A stretch of DNA of 64,000 nt, from the NCBI GenBank assembly GCA_033980235.1, contig CM067077.1, forward strand, positions 12,565,797 through 12,629,796. Direction: 5' to 3'. A model generated the notes under the pieces. The model did no database searches. It had not been told where the DNA came from and saw only the letters and a program-made list of their open reading frames with translations. This stretch comes from Diadema setosum. Lineage: Eukaryota; Echinodermata; Echinoidea; Diadematoida; Diadematidae. The position numbers and the translations under genes are program-made. Of this stretch, positions 13,315-25,800 are shown piece by piece (positions within the stretch are counted from its first letter, which is position 1; every line of letters starts with the position of its first letter).

Positions 13315-13660
13315 ATGTGACCGTGCATCACAAAACGAACAAAAAGTCGCACGCGTTGATTTTGTGTGAGGGCTGGAAACAGGTGAAATGGGTCAACCTA
13401 GCCGTTTTGAGTTTTTCATTCATTTCTCAAAGAGAAAATCTTCTTTATTGTGCTAAAATTTGGGAGCATAAAACAGACAGGAGATTGCAGTTTTTCTTGG
13501 GCACTTTTTTGTAGAGCACTGTGATAAGGTATGCTTTGAAGAGTCCCCTTTTCATTTCTTAAAAACCCTATGCACACTCTTAACTTTCAACTCTGATAAC
13601 ATAAGAAGAGACGATACTACTGCTGTTGTCCAAAAAGCTTGCTTGTCAAATAGTTTAGAA
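13315..13660 (+). mobile_element. Family E element, 3'-truncated copy
   Basis: It starts ATGTGACCGTGCATCACAAA and matches the element at 42815 over at least 340 bp, including GGTGAAATGGGTCAACCTAG and the later AGTCCCC and TTTCATTTCTTAA blocks. The far terminal repeat is not found. Confidence 0.6.
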
Positions 13661-14847
13661 CAATATGTTCAACGATATGTTGTTTTTTTGTATTTAATTC
13701 CACCTTAACAATATTTATAATTAGTACTGAATATTCCGCCGTTGTATACATTTTCTACTTTATTTAGCAAACTATTTTCAAGACTCAACACTACTAGTAC
13801 TTTTTTCATGCTTTATGGCATCGTTTTGTTTAACAACACAGCCTTTTGTATGAATCCCCTTAGGCGATTTTCCTTGAGTACATGATATAGACGGTACTCA
13901 AGATGCCATCATCACTGTAATCCCTTCATATTTCAATATCGCGTTCATGCGAGTGAGAATCTATGGTGCCTTGTCACATCACTAGGTTACAAACAAAAAC
14001 AAAAACCGAAGCAGCTAGTAAATATAACAGTTGTACCTGGTACCTGGTACCGCCTTGTACCTAGTAGTCACACAATGTATTGGCACAATGACCGTCAATG
14101 TGAAACGTTTACTGTATACAATGTTTTTTGTTTTTTTTTTTTAGATGCGGTGTCAGCATGTTGTGTATTTGGTGTTACTACATAGTATCGATCTTCTTTT
14201 TTTTTTTTTTTGAAATATGAAAATAAACTAAGCTGAAAACTAAAACCGTAACTTTCTAGTGCATCAGAAAAAAAAAGAAGCTTATCAGAACGTTAATGCT
14301 CAAACAAGAATTCTGGTACTGAGTTATTTTGTCTTTATTTTTTTTTTACGCATGCTGATAATCATATTCCGTCTTCAACTAACAGGAATAGCCGTCCTAG
14401 TTATCCTGCATACGACTACCTTTGTGCTCTGTTCTCTCTCTTGTGGGTATAGCAAGTTTCCTTCCTTATTTCATAAATAATGGTTATGCGTGATTCAGAC
14501 CAGACAAAACTATCGCTAGTCAAATATGGAAAGTTTGTTTTGTGTGTGTGTTTTTTGTGTTTTTGTTTTTCCTATCATTGTATTAGTTTACTATATTTTA
14601 TCTATTTTTTTTTCTTAAAGGAAACATTTTCCGTATCTCAGTGATTGGACTGTCTTGCAGTGGTTTACAGTAAATTGCGGGAGATAATTTGCCATGTAGG
14701 TTGCAGAGAGCTTTATGAAACACCTGCCGTTAAGATTTCCACTTTCATCCCTATACATTGAGCATTTCAGAGGATATCACAGCGGATGAAAACGTCCCAT
14801 ATTAAGCAGTGTTAAGCATCGACTGATGCTGGAACAATCTCACTCAA

Positions 14848-14851
14848 TCCT

Positions 14852-14888
<37 letters not shown>
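14848..14888. repeat. (CT)n microsatellite
   Basis: A CT run that passes into CTTT tetranucleotides at about 14968-15003. Confidence 0.9.
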
Positions 14889-15151
14889 TTCTTTCTGTCT
14901 TCCTTTTCCTCCTCTTATTCTTTCTCTATATCTTTCCCTTCCTTTTCTCTCAACCTTTCTTTTTTTTCATTCATTCTTTCTTTCTTTCTTTCTTTGTTTC
15001 TTTCTCATCGCAATTACCTACACGAGTAGCTATGCCATCGGTGGTCGAAGGCGGTATCATTTTCCCTTCTAAATGAGTGGAACTTGATGTGAGGGAAGTT
15101 CATTCTCCTCAAACACAGTCATGCAATTCATCCAAATTTAACAATTACTGT

Positions 15152-15157
<6 letters not shown>

Positions 15158-15213
<56 letters not shown>
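15158..15213. repeat. (AT)n tract
   Basis: About 55 bp of alternating AT, 300 bp before the transmembrane exon. Confidence 0.95.
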
Positions 15214-15216
<3 letters not shown>

Positions 15217-15506
15217 AATAAGCTATATAGATATAATTAAGAGAGAGTGATTAGGTAGATGTGGATGAACATTGTCCGTAAAGATGAACTGTACACATGG
15301 TACATGGGAATTAGATACTTGACAGTCATCCAGGTTTACAGTTCAGAATTGTTATTACTCTGTTCTGCTTCTCATTTGCAGTCTCCTTTTCTCTCTTGAC
15401 ACGGTCTCCCTCTCTTTTCGCTTCCCCCTCCCCTCCTCTTGATGTCCTGATAATCTTATTCTATCGGTTTTGTTGAAATTAAATTCTCCCATTCTGTGTC
15501 CTGTAG

Positions 15507-15594
15507 GCATGTCCTGGGCCAACGTCGTTCTCATCACATCACTCTCCATCGTAATCGGCTGCTTTGCTTTCACGGCACTGCTGCTTCGAATCGG
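15507..15594 (+). CDS. Transmembrane exon of the unrecognised membrane protein
   Basis: A pyrimidine-rich tract and CTGTAG (15501-15506) precede the exon, and GTGAGT follows at 15595. The ATG at 15509-15511 opens 28 codons rich in Val, Leu, Ile, Phe and Ala, a typical membrane helix, ending in Arg-Ile-Gly across the splice. The two bases before the ATG (GC) could complete a codon from an earlier exon, so this ATG need not be the true start. Intron 1 is 763 bp (15595-16357). Confidence 0.8.
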
Positions 15595-17217
15595 GTGAGT
15601 TTGTCCACGAAATGTTGACCCCCATACTTAAAAAAGAGTTTAATGGCAAAACAAGATGACTCTGTTTTCGTCAGTTTGATATATTTGCTCTTTAATCCGC
15701 TAGGGAAAATGGTAAGAAACTATGGAATATCAATCATAGCATCAAGAATATTCCTCGTTATGTAATAAAAAATATATCACATGAAATGATATTTTTTTTG
15801 TGCTTTATCTTGAGATGACTTTTGAAAAATGTTAATAAAAAACAAGACTTTACATAATATATTCTAAATATGTTACAAAATAGTACAATCACAACAGTTG
15901 TAAATCAAAGATGCATGATACTATTTCATGCGTTAATAATGTCTATGTATTATACATGTAACACCCGGTGTATTATTATGTGTTTGGATGGTTGTGGTGT
16001 GTACGTGTATATTGAATCGGGTTTGATAGTTTGTACACTGTCCTTTTAGAGTCATAATTATAAATCTACATAATACATGTAATGTATTTGTAATGCCTGT
16101 CTTGCGTAGGTTCATAGGAGTGGTCTGATCTTAAATGAATAAAAAAAAAAAACACCTCATTTTAAGATTTGATAACTCCGTTAACTCCCAGCAACCAAGC
16201 CCACATATTTACACGTACGTATGAACGCTTGTGCAGCCATATAGGGCTGAAACGAAATGAGCTGATCACTTCTTTTAGATTAGCTCCTTGGATAGTAGTG
16301 CGTTACTATGGTTACCTATGTCGTAAGATAGGCAATGTACTTGTCTGATTGACACAGGAGTCGAGTGCGAAAGGCGAGGAAAGAGGCGGAAGAACGCCGG
16401 AGACGACGACGGCACGCCCTTCGAAGAAACCAGGTAAGTGCGCTCCTTGCCTCCTCCCCGCTTCTAGATAACACGATAATTCCAACAACTTCTAATGTGT
16501 TTTCAGATGAATTACATAGAACATGAAAAATAAAGCCAACAACAACCAGTAAACATGTAAGCGAACCAAAAGCACTCTTGGGAGACGGTTGCTAACAGTA
16601 TGATTTCGCGCGTAGAAGCTGGTGGGAACACCAAGCATATGGGTCTTCAGTCCTCGTATTTATAGTGCGTTTGCAACATTACATTTTGTGTTTTTGTGTT
16701 GCGTCAAGCCTTTCTACATATAGGAGTCAGGAAAAAAAAAAAGGATAAACCCAAACAGATGTGGCCAAACAAATCGGAAAGGACGAACTGGTCATAGTTT
16801 GGCGTCAACAAAATGCAGTATAATTAGTATTAATCAGTAATGCGGGTTTTCAGTGCACAGCTAGTAATCAGAAATGCATGTCACTGCGCGTGCAGTATCG
16901 GGAAATAATAATATGGCTTCTTTCATTATATATGTCAACTGTATTTCAAGTCTGCAGATTAAAGCTAGGGGCCTATGCTGATATCAAGAGTTTATCGTTA
17001 TGTTTAGCAACACTCCCTGCCGGGATTGTCTCTAGTGAGTGAGTTAAAGGTGGTGGATCCATATAGAAACCATGACCCATTTTTTTTTTCTTCCGAAAGA
17101 TGAATAAAATGAACTGCAAGGCTGCGTAAAAAGTGAATGCTGTCAAGATTCTATACCCTTGTATGAATAGATGAATGAATACCTTAACCTCTACATATTA
17201 TGTTGAACCCCCCCCCC

Positions 17218-17271
<54 letters not shown>

Positions 17272-20200
17272 AGGAACTTGACAGAGAATTACAAAGATAA
17301 TTATAAAGGGCAGGTGTGAAACAAATTGTTTGCGAGAGCATTCCTCTCTAATTCTATGAGATTTAGATATAATATCTATTTGGTCTATTGGTGAAAAAAA
17401 GTCATAATAAATATCCGCAGATCAACACAGTCATATTCATGATTTCAAAACAAGAACAAAATCCATGGCAATGTACATTTAAATAATGTATACATCTCTC
17501 GTGATTTCATAGAGAGCTCGGATGATTCGTCCTGTCGTCTGTACGCCGTGTACATCATCATCCGTAAAGCGAGAAAGGCAATTCACTTTTCCTTGCACGT
17601 GCAGTATAGCCGTCTGTTATCTAGTCTTGCAACACATACGAAGGATTCGACTCGGTCTTCAATTTGAAACTCGCGTGCACTGACAGCAATAATGCCACGG
17701 ATGCACGGTTTATACTGTACGGTTTAACTCGGAGCGACAATCAAGAAATGCAACACAATAATATTATATAGTCGCCGTTATTTCTGCTAATACACATCGC
17801 TCAATCACACACACACTCCATAGAATTTGATCATCATCATAATTGTGTTTGTTAGAGTGTGTGTATGTGTGTCTGTCTTTCAGTGGGCTTCCAGACTTTT
17901 TTTTTTCTGTGCTTCCTATTGATGTTCTTTTCCTGAAGGCCCACATTCTACAAGCTTTGTGTTTTTTAGTAGGTCCCTTCATTTTTTTTTTGTACTCACT
18001 TTACGTATTATTTTACTTCACTATGATCACTTAAGTTTTCATGACAATGCATAATTACTATAAGGTTCCACAACTATTGTATATATTATACTCTTTTACA
18101 TTATTCTGGACAGATGTTTCTTACCTTATTTTCTGTTACCAAAGAAAGTGTTCGATTCATTTGTAGTAATGACCATGTAATAAGATGGCCAAACTATGAA
18201 CACTTATTCTCACTCTTATATGCTAGCATATTTTTACTTTATATTCTTTCAAAATGATTTATTGTAACCACATACATGTATTATCAATAGCCATATCCAC
18301 TATCATTGTCAGTTGAAGAAAGAAAAACACAAAGTAAACAAAGAAGCAGGTAAACACTCATTATTATCGAAACAACAGTCTTCGTTTTCATTGCTGATTC
18401 CAATATCCGCAACCAGTATACGACGTAATCACGTTGGTGTATTTATCGTATCATGTTATAATCGATTAGCTGCGCTAGGTTTCACCTGTGTCGACTTCAC
18501 CTTCCCTGAAACGCGTATAATCATGACCAGCTGCGCAAAGCAGGTATACAGCTCAGGACGGTGCCGAAATCTCGGGGGGATGTAGTCGGCATCTCGCATT
18601 GCGTGTAAGACGGGAGTGCGTTGAAGGAGAAAGTAAAATAGAAGAGAAACACAAAGGAGGTACTATGTTACACGACTGCATTCTCTCCGTGATATAGCAC
18701 TATGCATACATATGGAGAATATACTGTATATACACGAGCGCAAGTCATGGTCCACGTCTAACCGCCGGCGAGTTCGTGAGATCGGATACCAGAGTCATCC
18801 CGGGCACGCAGCCTTAAAGGTCGAAGCCAAAACTGCTTCTAACGACGCTCCGCCAACCCCCCCCCCCCCCAAAAAAAAAAAAAAATAGTAATAAAATCAC
18901 CTGCATGCAGGTGAAATGGGGTTCATGAACAACGGATCTAAAACTTATATCTTGTTAAAGTCCTCATGTACAGATGAGAGAGATAAATTTCTCCTTTTTT
19001 TTCGACTCCCTTATTTTTATGTGATATACACCTGCTGGCTTCCGTGAGCAGCCAGAAGACTAAACCACCCCTGACCTGATAATCTCGTGAACGTTATTCG
19101 ACCATCAGTTTCTACCGAAGTCTTGCATAGAATAAAGGAAAAATACTAATGATACAAAAATGACAGTAACAACTTCAACAGGGCTCTAATTTGAACAGTT
19201 TAAAAGTCTAAGCTATTGTGAATGCATTTAACGGTGACAAATTCCATGTTAAAGGGCGATCCACACGATTTTAAAAATTTCACATCATGTAGTACATAAA
19301 TCAGCAGCTCCATGTATAGACTTGTGGAATTTATTGTGGTCCTTCAGCAGAGAAATCAATACTCTGAAAAAATCTTTAACAAATTACAACGAACAATGTT
19401 AATGACTAGGAGCCTCACATAAGTATTTCAGAAATGTAGCAGTGTAATTCCGTTGCAATACCGCTTGCTTAAACAAGTTCACCTCTGTAGAATCTATGCA
19501 TGCCTTCTTCTTTTGTTCTGCTTCCTTGAGCCCTAACCTATGCATTCTTATTGTGAGGTTGCCATGTCATCATCCCTGTTCATAGCAAATTTTTGATTAA
19601 TTTTGAATGCATTCTTATTCCTCATCACAATTACTATAAATTCTGAAACTCTATACGAAACATAACTAATTTATAGTTACCGGAGGTCTCCTTTAATTAG
19701 GAATACTAATTATGATGACCATAATATTGATAATGATAATTATAATGACGATATGTATAGTGATAACAACCGTAGCAACGATATAACACTGATAATAAGA
19801 TTATGCCGATAACTGAATTAACAATAATGATGTTGCCTGAATAATTTGTATACAGTCGAATATGAATAAAGAAAGCGAAATAGCAAACAAGACAGTTAGT
19901 TTCGCAAATCTGCGTTTTACTGTACAGCCTACTCGTCACCGCCATAGTTAAATCCTACGCATTGGAGATTGTCATAACGGAAATCAGATACAGCATTCCG
20001 CTTTTTCCAGAGTGGGCGGGCGACAAGGGGCGAGTTTGATTTCGAGCAAAACCAATCATGTCTCAAAACAACTGCCTTCAACAACACGTATAGCTAAGCG
20101 CATGTCTCGTCTTGGTTTACCTGTACATCCGCTGTTTCTTTACACAGTGAGTGACAATGGCGGAGAATTGGCGTAGCTACGTCTTATTGGTACAGATGAA

Positions 20201-22310
20201 TGAAGTTAAAGGAGACCTCCAGATGATTTTTTTTTTTTAAATTCTGCATCTGAACATTAATAGAGTGGTTTTACTTTGTACAGATTTTCAGAATTTAGAG
20301 TGATTGGGATGAGGAATAAGGATGTTTTCAAGATTTATAACAAATCACAGTGAACAAGGATAATGACGTAAACAACAGCTTCACATAAAAATGCATGATT
20401 GGGTGCTCAAGGAAGCAGAAAAGAAGAGAAAAAACATGCATAAAGTGTACACAGGTGAACTTTTTTTCTGCAAGTGGCATTGCAATGGAATTATGGAATT
20501 ATATTGCTGCATGTTTGGAATATGTGATCCTCCTACGTCATCATCCTTGTTCAGTGTAAGTTTTAGGTTCTTCAGAGCATTGGTTTCTCTGCTGAAGGAC
20601 CACAATAGAATAAAATTCCACAAATCTATACATGGCACGATCGACATAATTATGCGTACTATAATGATCACCGATGATGCAAATTATTCAAGCCGTGTGA
20701 AATGCTCCTTTAATGCTGTCAAAAATGAATGGACACAAACCAATACTTGAAATGATAATGGTTATGATATTGGTAAAAAAAAACCAAACAAATCTATTGT
20801 TTTAGTTATAATGATGACAATAGTATATCAATAGTTATCTTAAGATAAATTCATAATATCACTGTAAATGGCATTAATATACAGAAGTGACATTGACTAC
20901 ATCGGTTGTAATAATGGCATCACACTTCTCGATGATTCCATTCCCCTGTTAATGGATGTCATTCTTGTCGTTCAAAACCAACACTTTTTTTGTTGTATAT
21001 TACTGTGGTGGTGTGTGTTTGTTTGTGTTTGTGTGTGTATAAGTGTGTGGGTGAGTGAGTTGCATGTGTCTTCCTATTCACTTCGCTGGAGGATAGATAA
21101 AATCTCCCTAATTGTAAACACTGAAGTTGGTATTTCTGACGGATGAAAAGTCTATGTTAGTTTATTGTATTACTTCTCATCTAAGGACAAGGAAGACAAA
21201 ATTTAATGTAATAGGAAATGCTCTCTATAGAAGAGCATAACACATTAATTTTCATGCGTAGTTCAGAGATGAATCATTCATGAACATTAAAGGTACTGTT
21301 TACCATTGGGAGCAGTGATTACAAAAAAAAATGTTCAAGATATCACATTTGATGCCTATTTATACGTGAGTTGTATCACAAAACATCTTACCATGTACAA
21401 ATTTCGCAATATAGCCAAAGTATCACTATTTTCTCACTAAAATGTAACTATAGGCGGTTTAGTCTAGAAACATTCTTATTATAACTGTGGTTCACATTTT
21501 GCATATTTAACACTAACACTTAACACTATTTATACTGATTCAAATTTTTACATTGGTCACTTTTATCTCTAATTCACATTTTAGAATTGTTTTAAGCACT
21601 AAAGCCGGGTTTTTTTTTTTCATCTGCAAAAGGTGAATAATGCCGTTAATCGTACAGATCTAGCAGCTACCCTTTAAATCTTTCCCTCCAGTGATCTCAA
21701 ATATACGTGAAAGAGTCTCGTTATGTGACACTCCTAGGATCCCTCGGAATCTGGGTCACGTGATGAGCTTGACTTCTTCCAGTCCCATCGTTCATTTAAA
21801 AGTGTCTGTGTGACTGTATTTGTGTGTGTGTGCTTGTGTGTGTGTTTGTTATAGAAGGGGAGGGGGGTAGAGAGTAGAGAGTCGGATCTAATGACAGACT
21901 GATAGTGTAAGTGAGGTGAAGATAGTAGGGTAGATTGAAAGACAGACACAAGATCAATTTGATGCACTAGAGGCAATGTAAATGGTCGAGGAGGGCAATA
22001 ATGCGCGTGGGAGAGGGAGAAGTAGAAAAAAGAAAATATGAAAATAACGATCGTGAGAAATATATGAAGAGTTTGTTTGCAAAAACCAATAAGTCCATAT
22101 TTGCCAAATGGAGATATTTGCGATTAAAGGTCAAGAAAAATAAAGAGAATAATAAGAACATTTTTGCTTCTTTTGACCATAACTTCAAAAATGTACCTTT
22201 ATATGTAGTGACCAATATATCATTTAATAGTTATTATTTTGTACTTTATGACAGAGACCTTAATTCAAAATCTTCAAAAATGGACTTATCGGTTTTTTTC
22301 AATCAAACTC

Positions 22311-22350
<40 letters not shown>

Positions 22351-22842
22351 GCGAGAAATAGTTCCCTGGGTCCCGAACGTACGCGGTGCCGCATTGTTGG
22401 ATGCATATAGTTGAAAGAAATTGGACTGAGGCGGGACGTTGCTCTCGATCTTAGGCTCCCTTTTATTTGTCAAGCTTTCGGCCCGTCATTGGGCCTTCGT
22501 CAGGACCTGCGTGGGACTCGTGTGGTTATCGTGCATCCCAGCACCGTGTGCTCATATTCTGTATGTTGGGCTGTATTTTGTCCTGTCTGGTCATGGCCAA
22601 GTTTTCTGCTACGGGTGTTTTACTCACAGTAAAACACCCGTAGCAGAAAACTTGGCCATGACCAGACAGGACAAAATACAGCCCAACATACAGAATATGA
22701 GCACACGGTGCTGGGATGCACGATAACCACACGAGTCCCACGCAGGTCCTGACGAAGGCCCAATGACGGGCCGAAAGCTTGACAAATAAAAGGGAGCCTA
22801 AGATCGAGAGCAACGTCCCGCCTCAGTCCAATTTCTTTCAAC

Positions 22843-22876
<34 letters not shown>

Positions 22877-25800
22877 TATTTATTTATTTATTTATAGTTA
22901 AGTAAAGTGTATGTGTGCATATGATTACTTTATATGATCTTCACAACTGTTGTCATACAATAGTGAGAAACAGCGAATAAATTGCTTCAAGATAAGTAGT
23001 TTTGCTGAGCTGCACAGGGTACTGTCAACTACGAGAATGTCTCGAATGTTTTGTCATTTTTTTTTGAACTATAGACCTAATTTCTTGTATGAATGAGGAC
23101 ACTGACCGTGGTGAGAAAAACATCTGCATTCTCACAGGATAACTAAATACAGAAATGGACACAATGATAAAAAAAAATAAATGCTTCAATTTAGTTCAAT
23201 TCAATTCAATTCAATTCAATTCAATTCAATTCAATTCAATTCAAATTTTATTTCCACTTGTTTTCAACAGAATATACAACAAATACATTCATATGACATG
23301 CATTTTATGAAATGATACACATGTAGCAAAAAACAAACAAACAACCAATTAACATGTTAACGTCTGTAGTCATTACAGGATGAGACATAATTTGTACAAA
23401 TATATTTATACATTTTGTGAAAAAAAAAATGTCTAAGGAGTGTCATGAAGAAAGTAGAGAGTCTAGCCCGTATAGGTTAAGCAAATACTCACCAGCAGCG
23501 CCTCTGGCATGTAGTGATATTAAGGATTTGTCATTAAGGTGCTGCGGAAGCGTACTTTGCGCCAAGGATGACATTTATTACGATACCTGTCAGTGCAACA
23601 AAGACGCTATCTGATAATCCTGCAAGGACTGCTCAAGGTATCGTGATTAATCTTTGTGACACTCCGTAGACGTTCGTCATAGGAGATACACAACCACACA
23701 AATACACGCATTAATCTCTCTTTCTCTCACATTAGTCTCTCTCTCTCTCTGCAAATATGATGCATAAATATGCATAATTGATTAATATACCTTTGCCGTT
23801 AATAAATGCATTGTGACCAAATATCCGGACGCTAGCAAAGAATGAGAAAAAAAAGGGAAAGAGAGATGGAGAGATGTGAATTTGCTTCAGAAAATAACAA
23901 AATTGGAATTTTTTTTTCCTAAAATCATCCCATTTCCCTTTATCAATTACCTGCTCGTATGCGTTTTGTCAAAAGGTATCCCCATATTAAGACTGACTTG
24001 AAAAATACATTAAATGGTCAAGTCCCAGTAATCATTATTCCGTAATTTGGTGCTATTCGTTATTATGCCTCTACGTTTGTGGCTAGTACTTAGATTGGCA
24101 AACACATTTTAGAAGCTTAAAGGTCCTTTCGATTTTGTTTTGTACTTTGTTTTTCGATTTTGTGCAAATGTAATATATTTAACAAGTTGAAAGTTGAAAG
24201 TTTTCTCCTTGACGACAATGAGATGACATATTTTCTTTTTGCAAGAAATTTACCGAAGGATTTGAAGGGCTAAGGGAAAGGGAGTCTTTTCCAAAACATA
24301 TCGTGTTTTCAGTGAATGCAGAATGGTAAGAAAGAAAAAGTGGAGCATTCGTATGACGACGAATTCTTTCAAAATTATAACATTTTTAAAGTTCTCCTTT
24401 AAATATCATACCCTCTGAAATGAAAATTCTAGAACAGTCCCTTAGATGTTACATTAGTAGAGCAGAATATAACGAAGATCTGTACATGTATATATGTTCT
24501 ATACATAGTATCACACACTTTTGTGTGTGTATGTGTGTGTGTGTCTGTGTGTGTGTCTGATTGTGTTGTTTTTCACGCTAATCGTAAAATCGAAAAATAA
24601 TGGGGCCAATAACTCACAGAACCATTGTCATTAATAGACAGAGCATCTTGACGTATGCTTTTACAAAGCTGAAAAGCTGCTATGGGCTGACAACATGTTA
24701 CTGTTGTGTGTAGTGCTGGATGTATACCTTTCCTCCATTTCCACGCACTTTAACCACGAACGCGCTCAAATTGCCGATATGAATATGCAAACGGCGCACA
24801 CGTCTATCAGTCGCTCCCAGTCAGGAGTCAAACATCTCCTATTCAGCATGTTGAAGATAGAGCGCACAGGTGTGCACTGTAATGAAGCGTGACAAGGTGA
24901 AGTGCGCCGCGCTGAAATCTAATAGCGACGATATTTACTCGTTACAGACGTGAAGGTTGTCGATGCCGTAATACGGAGAAGTGACGCGAGATCTATGAGT
25001 GATCATAACGATCTCCTCCTCCGACTTTTCCTTCCCTGCTTTTACCCCCTTAAGACCGAAAGTGCGTCATCCGGCCCGTAGAGAATTATATTACCATTTT
25101 GCTATTAATGCATATATGCGAAATATGAAACCTCGTTTGTTGTGGACTCACCGCCTACACGCTCATGGAAATTTCTCGCAAGTAAGGTGTAAGCCGAACT
25201 TGCTGCTTGGTACCAGGTTATTTTCCTCGGTTTGCAATGATATCATTCTGATTTACTTTAATGCGTAAAATGCCTCAGATATAAGAGTGTATCACACAGG
25301 AACAGTCATAGTCAGGTGATAGTAATAATAATGACGGTACTTAGCTTTATACATGCAGAGCTTTAGGAACAGGGGTTGTACTCCAACGGAAAAGAACAGT
25401 TTGAGCGCATTAAATTGTTACCTTAGACAGGGTTTCTCCTTTCGTCAAAAAGATTGTCGCCATTAGAAGGATCAGAAACACGTCACAAACTTTTCTAGAG
25501 CTTTGCTAAATCAAAATCGGCCAAGAAATTATAGCAAAAGTAAGTGGGCCTACTTTCCCTGCATAATGTATAAAGATACTTGCATTCCTGACAGTTATTT
25601 CCCCCGTTGACTTTTTCCTCCTAAAACAACAAAAACTGAATAACGAGGAATACACTCATATTGCCACCTTCTCGGACGGCGATTAGTCATTTTCATTCAA
25701 TGCGTATACACGAAGAAGGACTTTTCAATGCGGACTAAAATTTTTGGTTCTTGTAATACTAACAAGTCAAGGGTGAAAAAAAATTATATTTGTTGCGCAG

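Larger units (their letters stand above)
1..15506. other. Non-coding region upstream of the first recognised exon
   Basis: No frame here shows convincing coding character. Open frames are short, or are driven by AT, GAAA or CT repeats. The region holds microsatellites, an imperfect GGCGGCCATATTGG palindrome at 782-815, a non-LTR tail, a TIR element at 3305-3514, a GGCGCC/TATA cluster at 5509-5597 and a pogo-like MITE at 10857-11042. It probably includes upstream exon(s) or the promoter of the membrane-protein gene, not identified. Confidence 0.6.
22405..22847. mobile_element. Near-perfect 220-bp-arm palindrome: two head-to-head copies of a Penelope-like (PLE) terminal sequence
   Basis: Left arm 22405-22624 and right arm 22628-22847 are inverted copies around a 3-nt centre (22625-22627). 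The two strands give the same translated frames apart from the centre. Each arm carries a hammerhead-type core. PLE retroelements are known to encode hammerhead motifs in their terminal repeats and to leave inverted partial copies. The block is bounded by (TA)n tracts at 22316-22348 and from 22842. No reverse transcriptase frame is present, so this is a terminal remnant. A foldback MITE derived from a PLE end is the alternative. Confidence 0.6.

Noticed and set aside
22411..22841. Open frames of 73-95 codons on both strands
   Set aside because: They are the two arms of the palindrome read in opposite directions. There is no domain, and the symmetry explains the frames.
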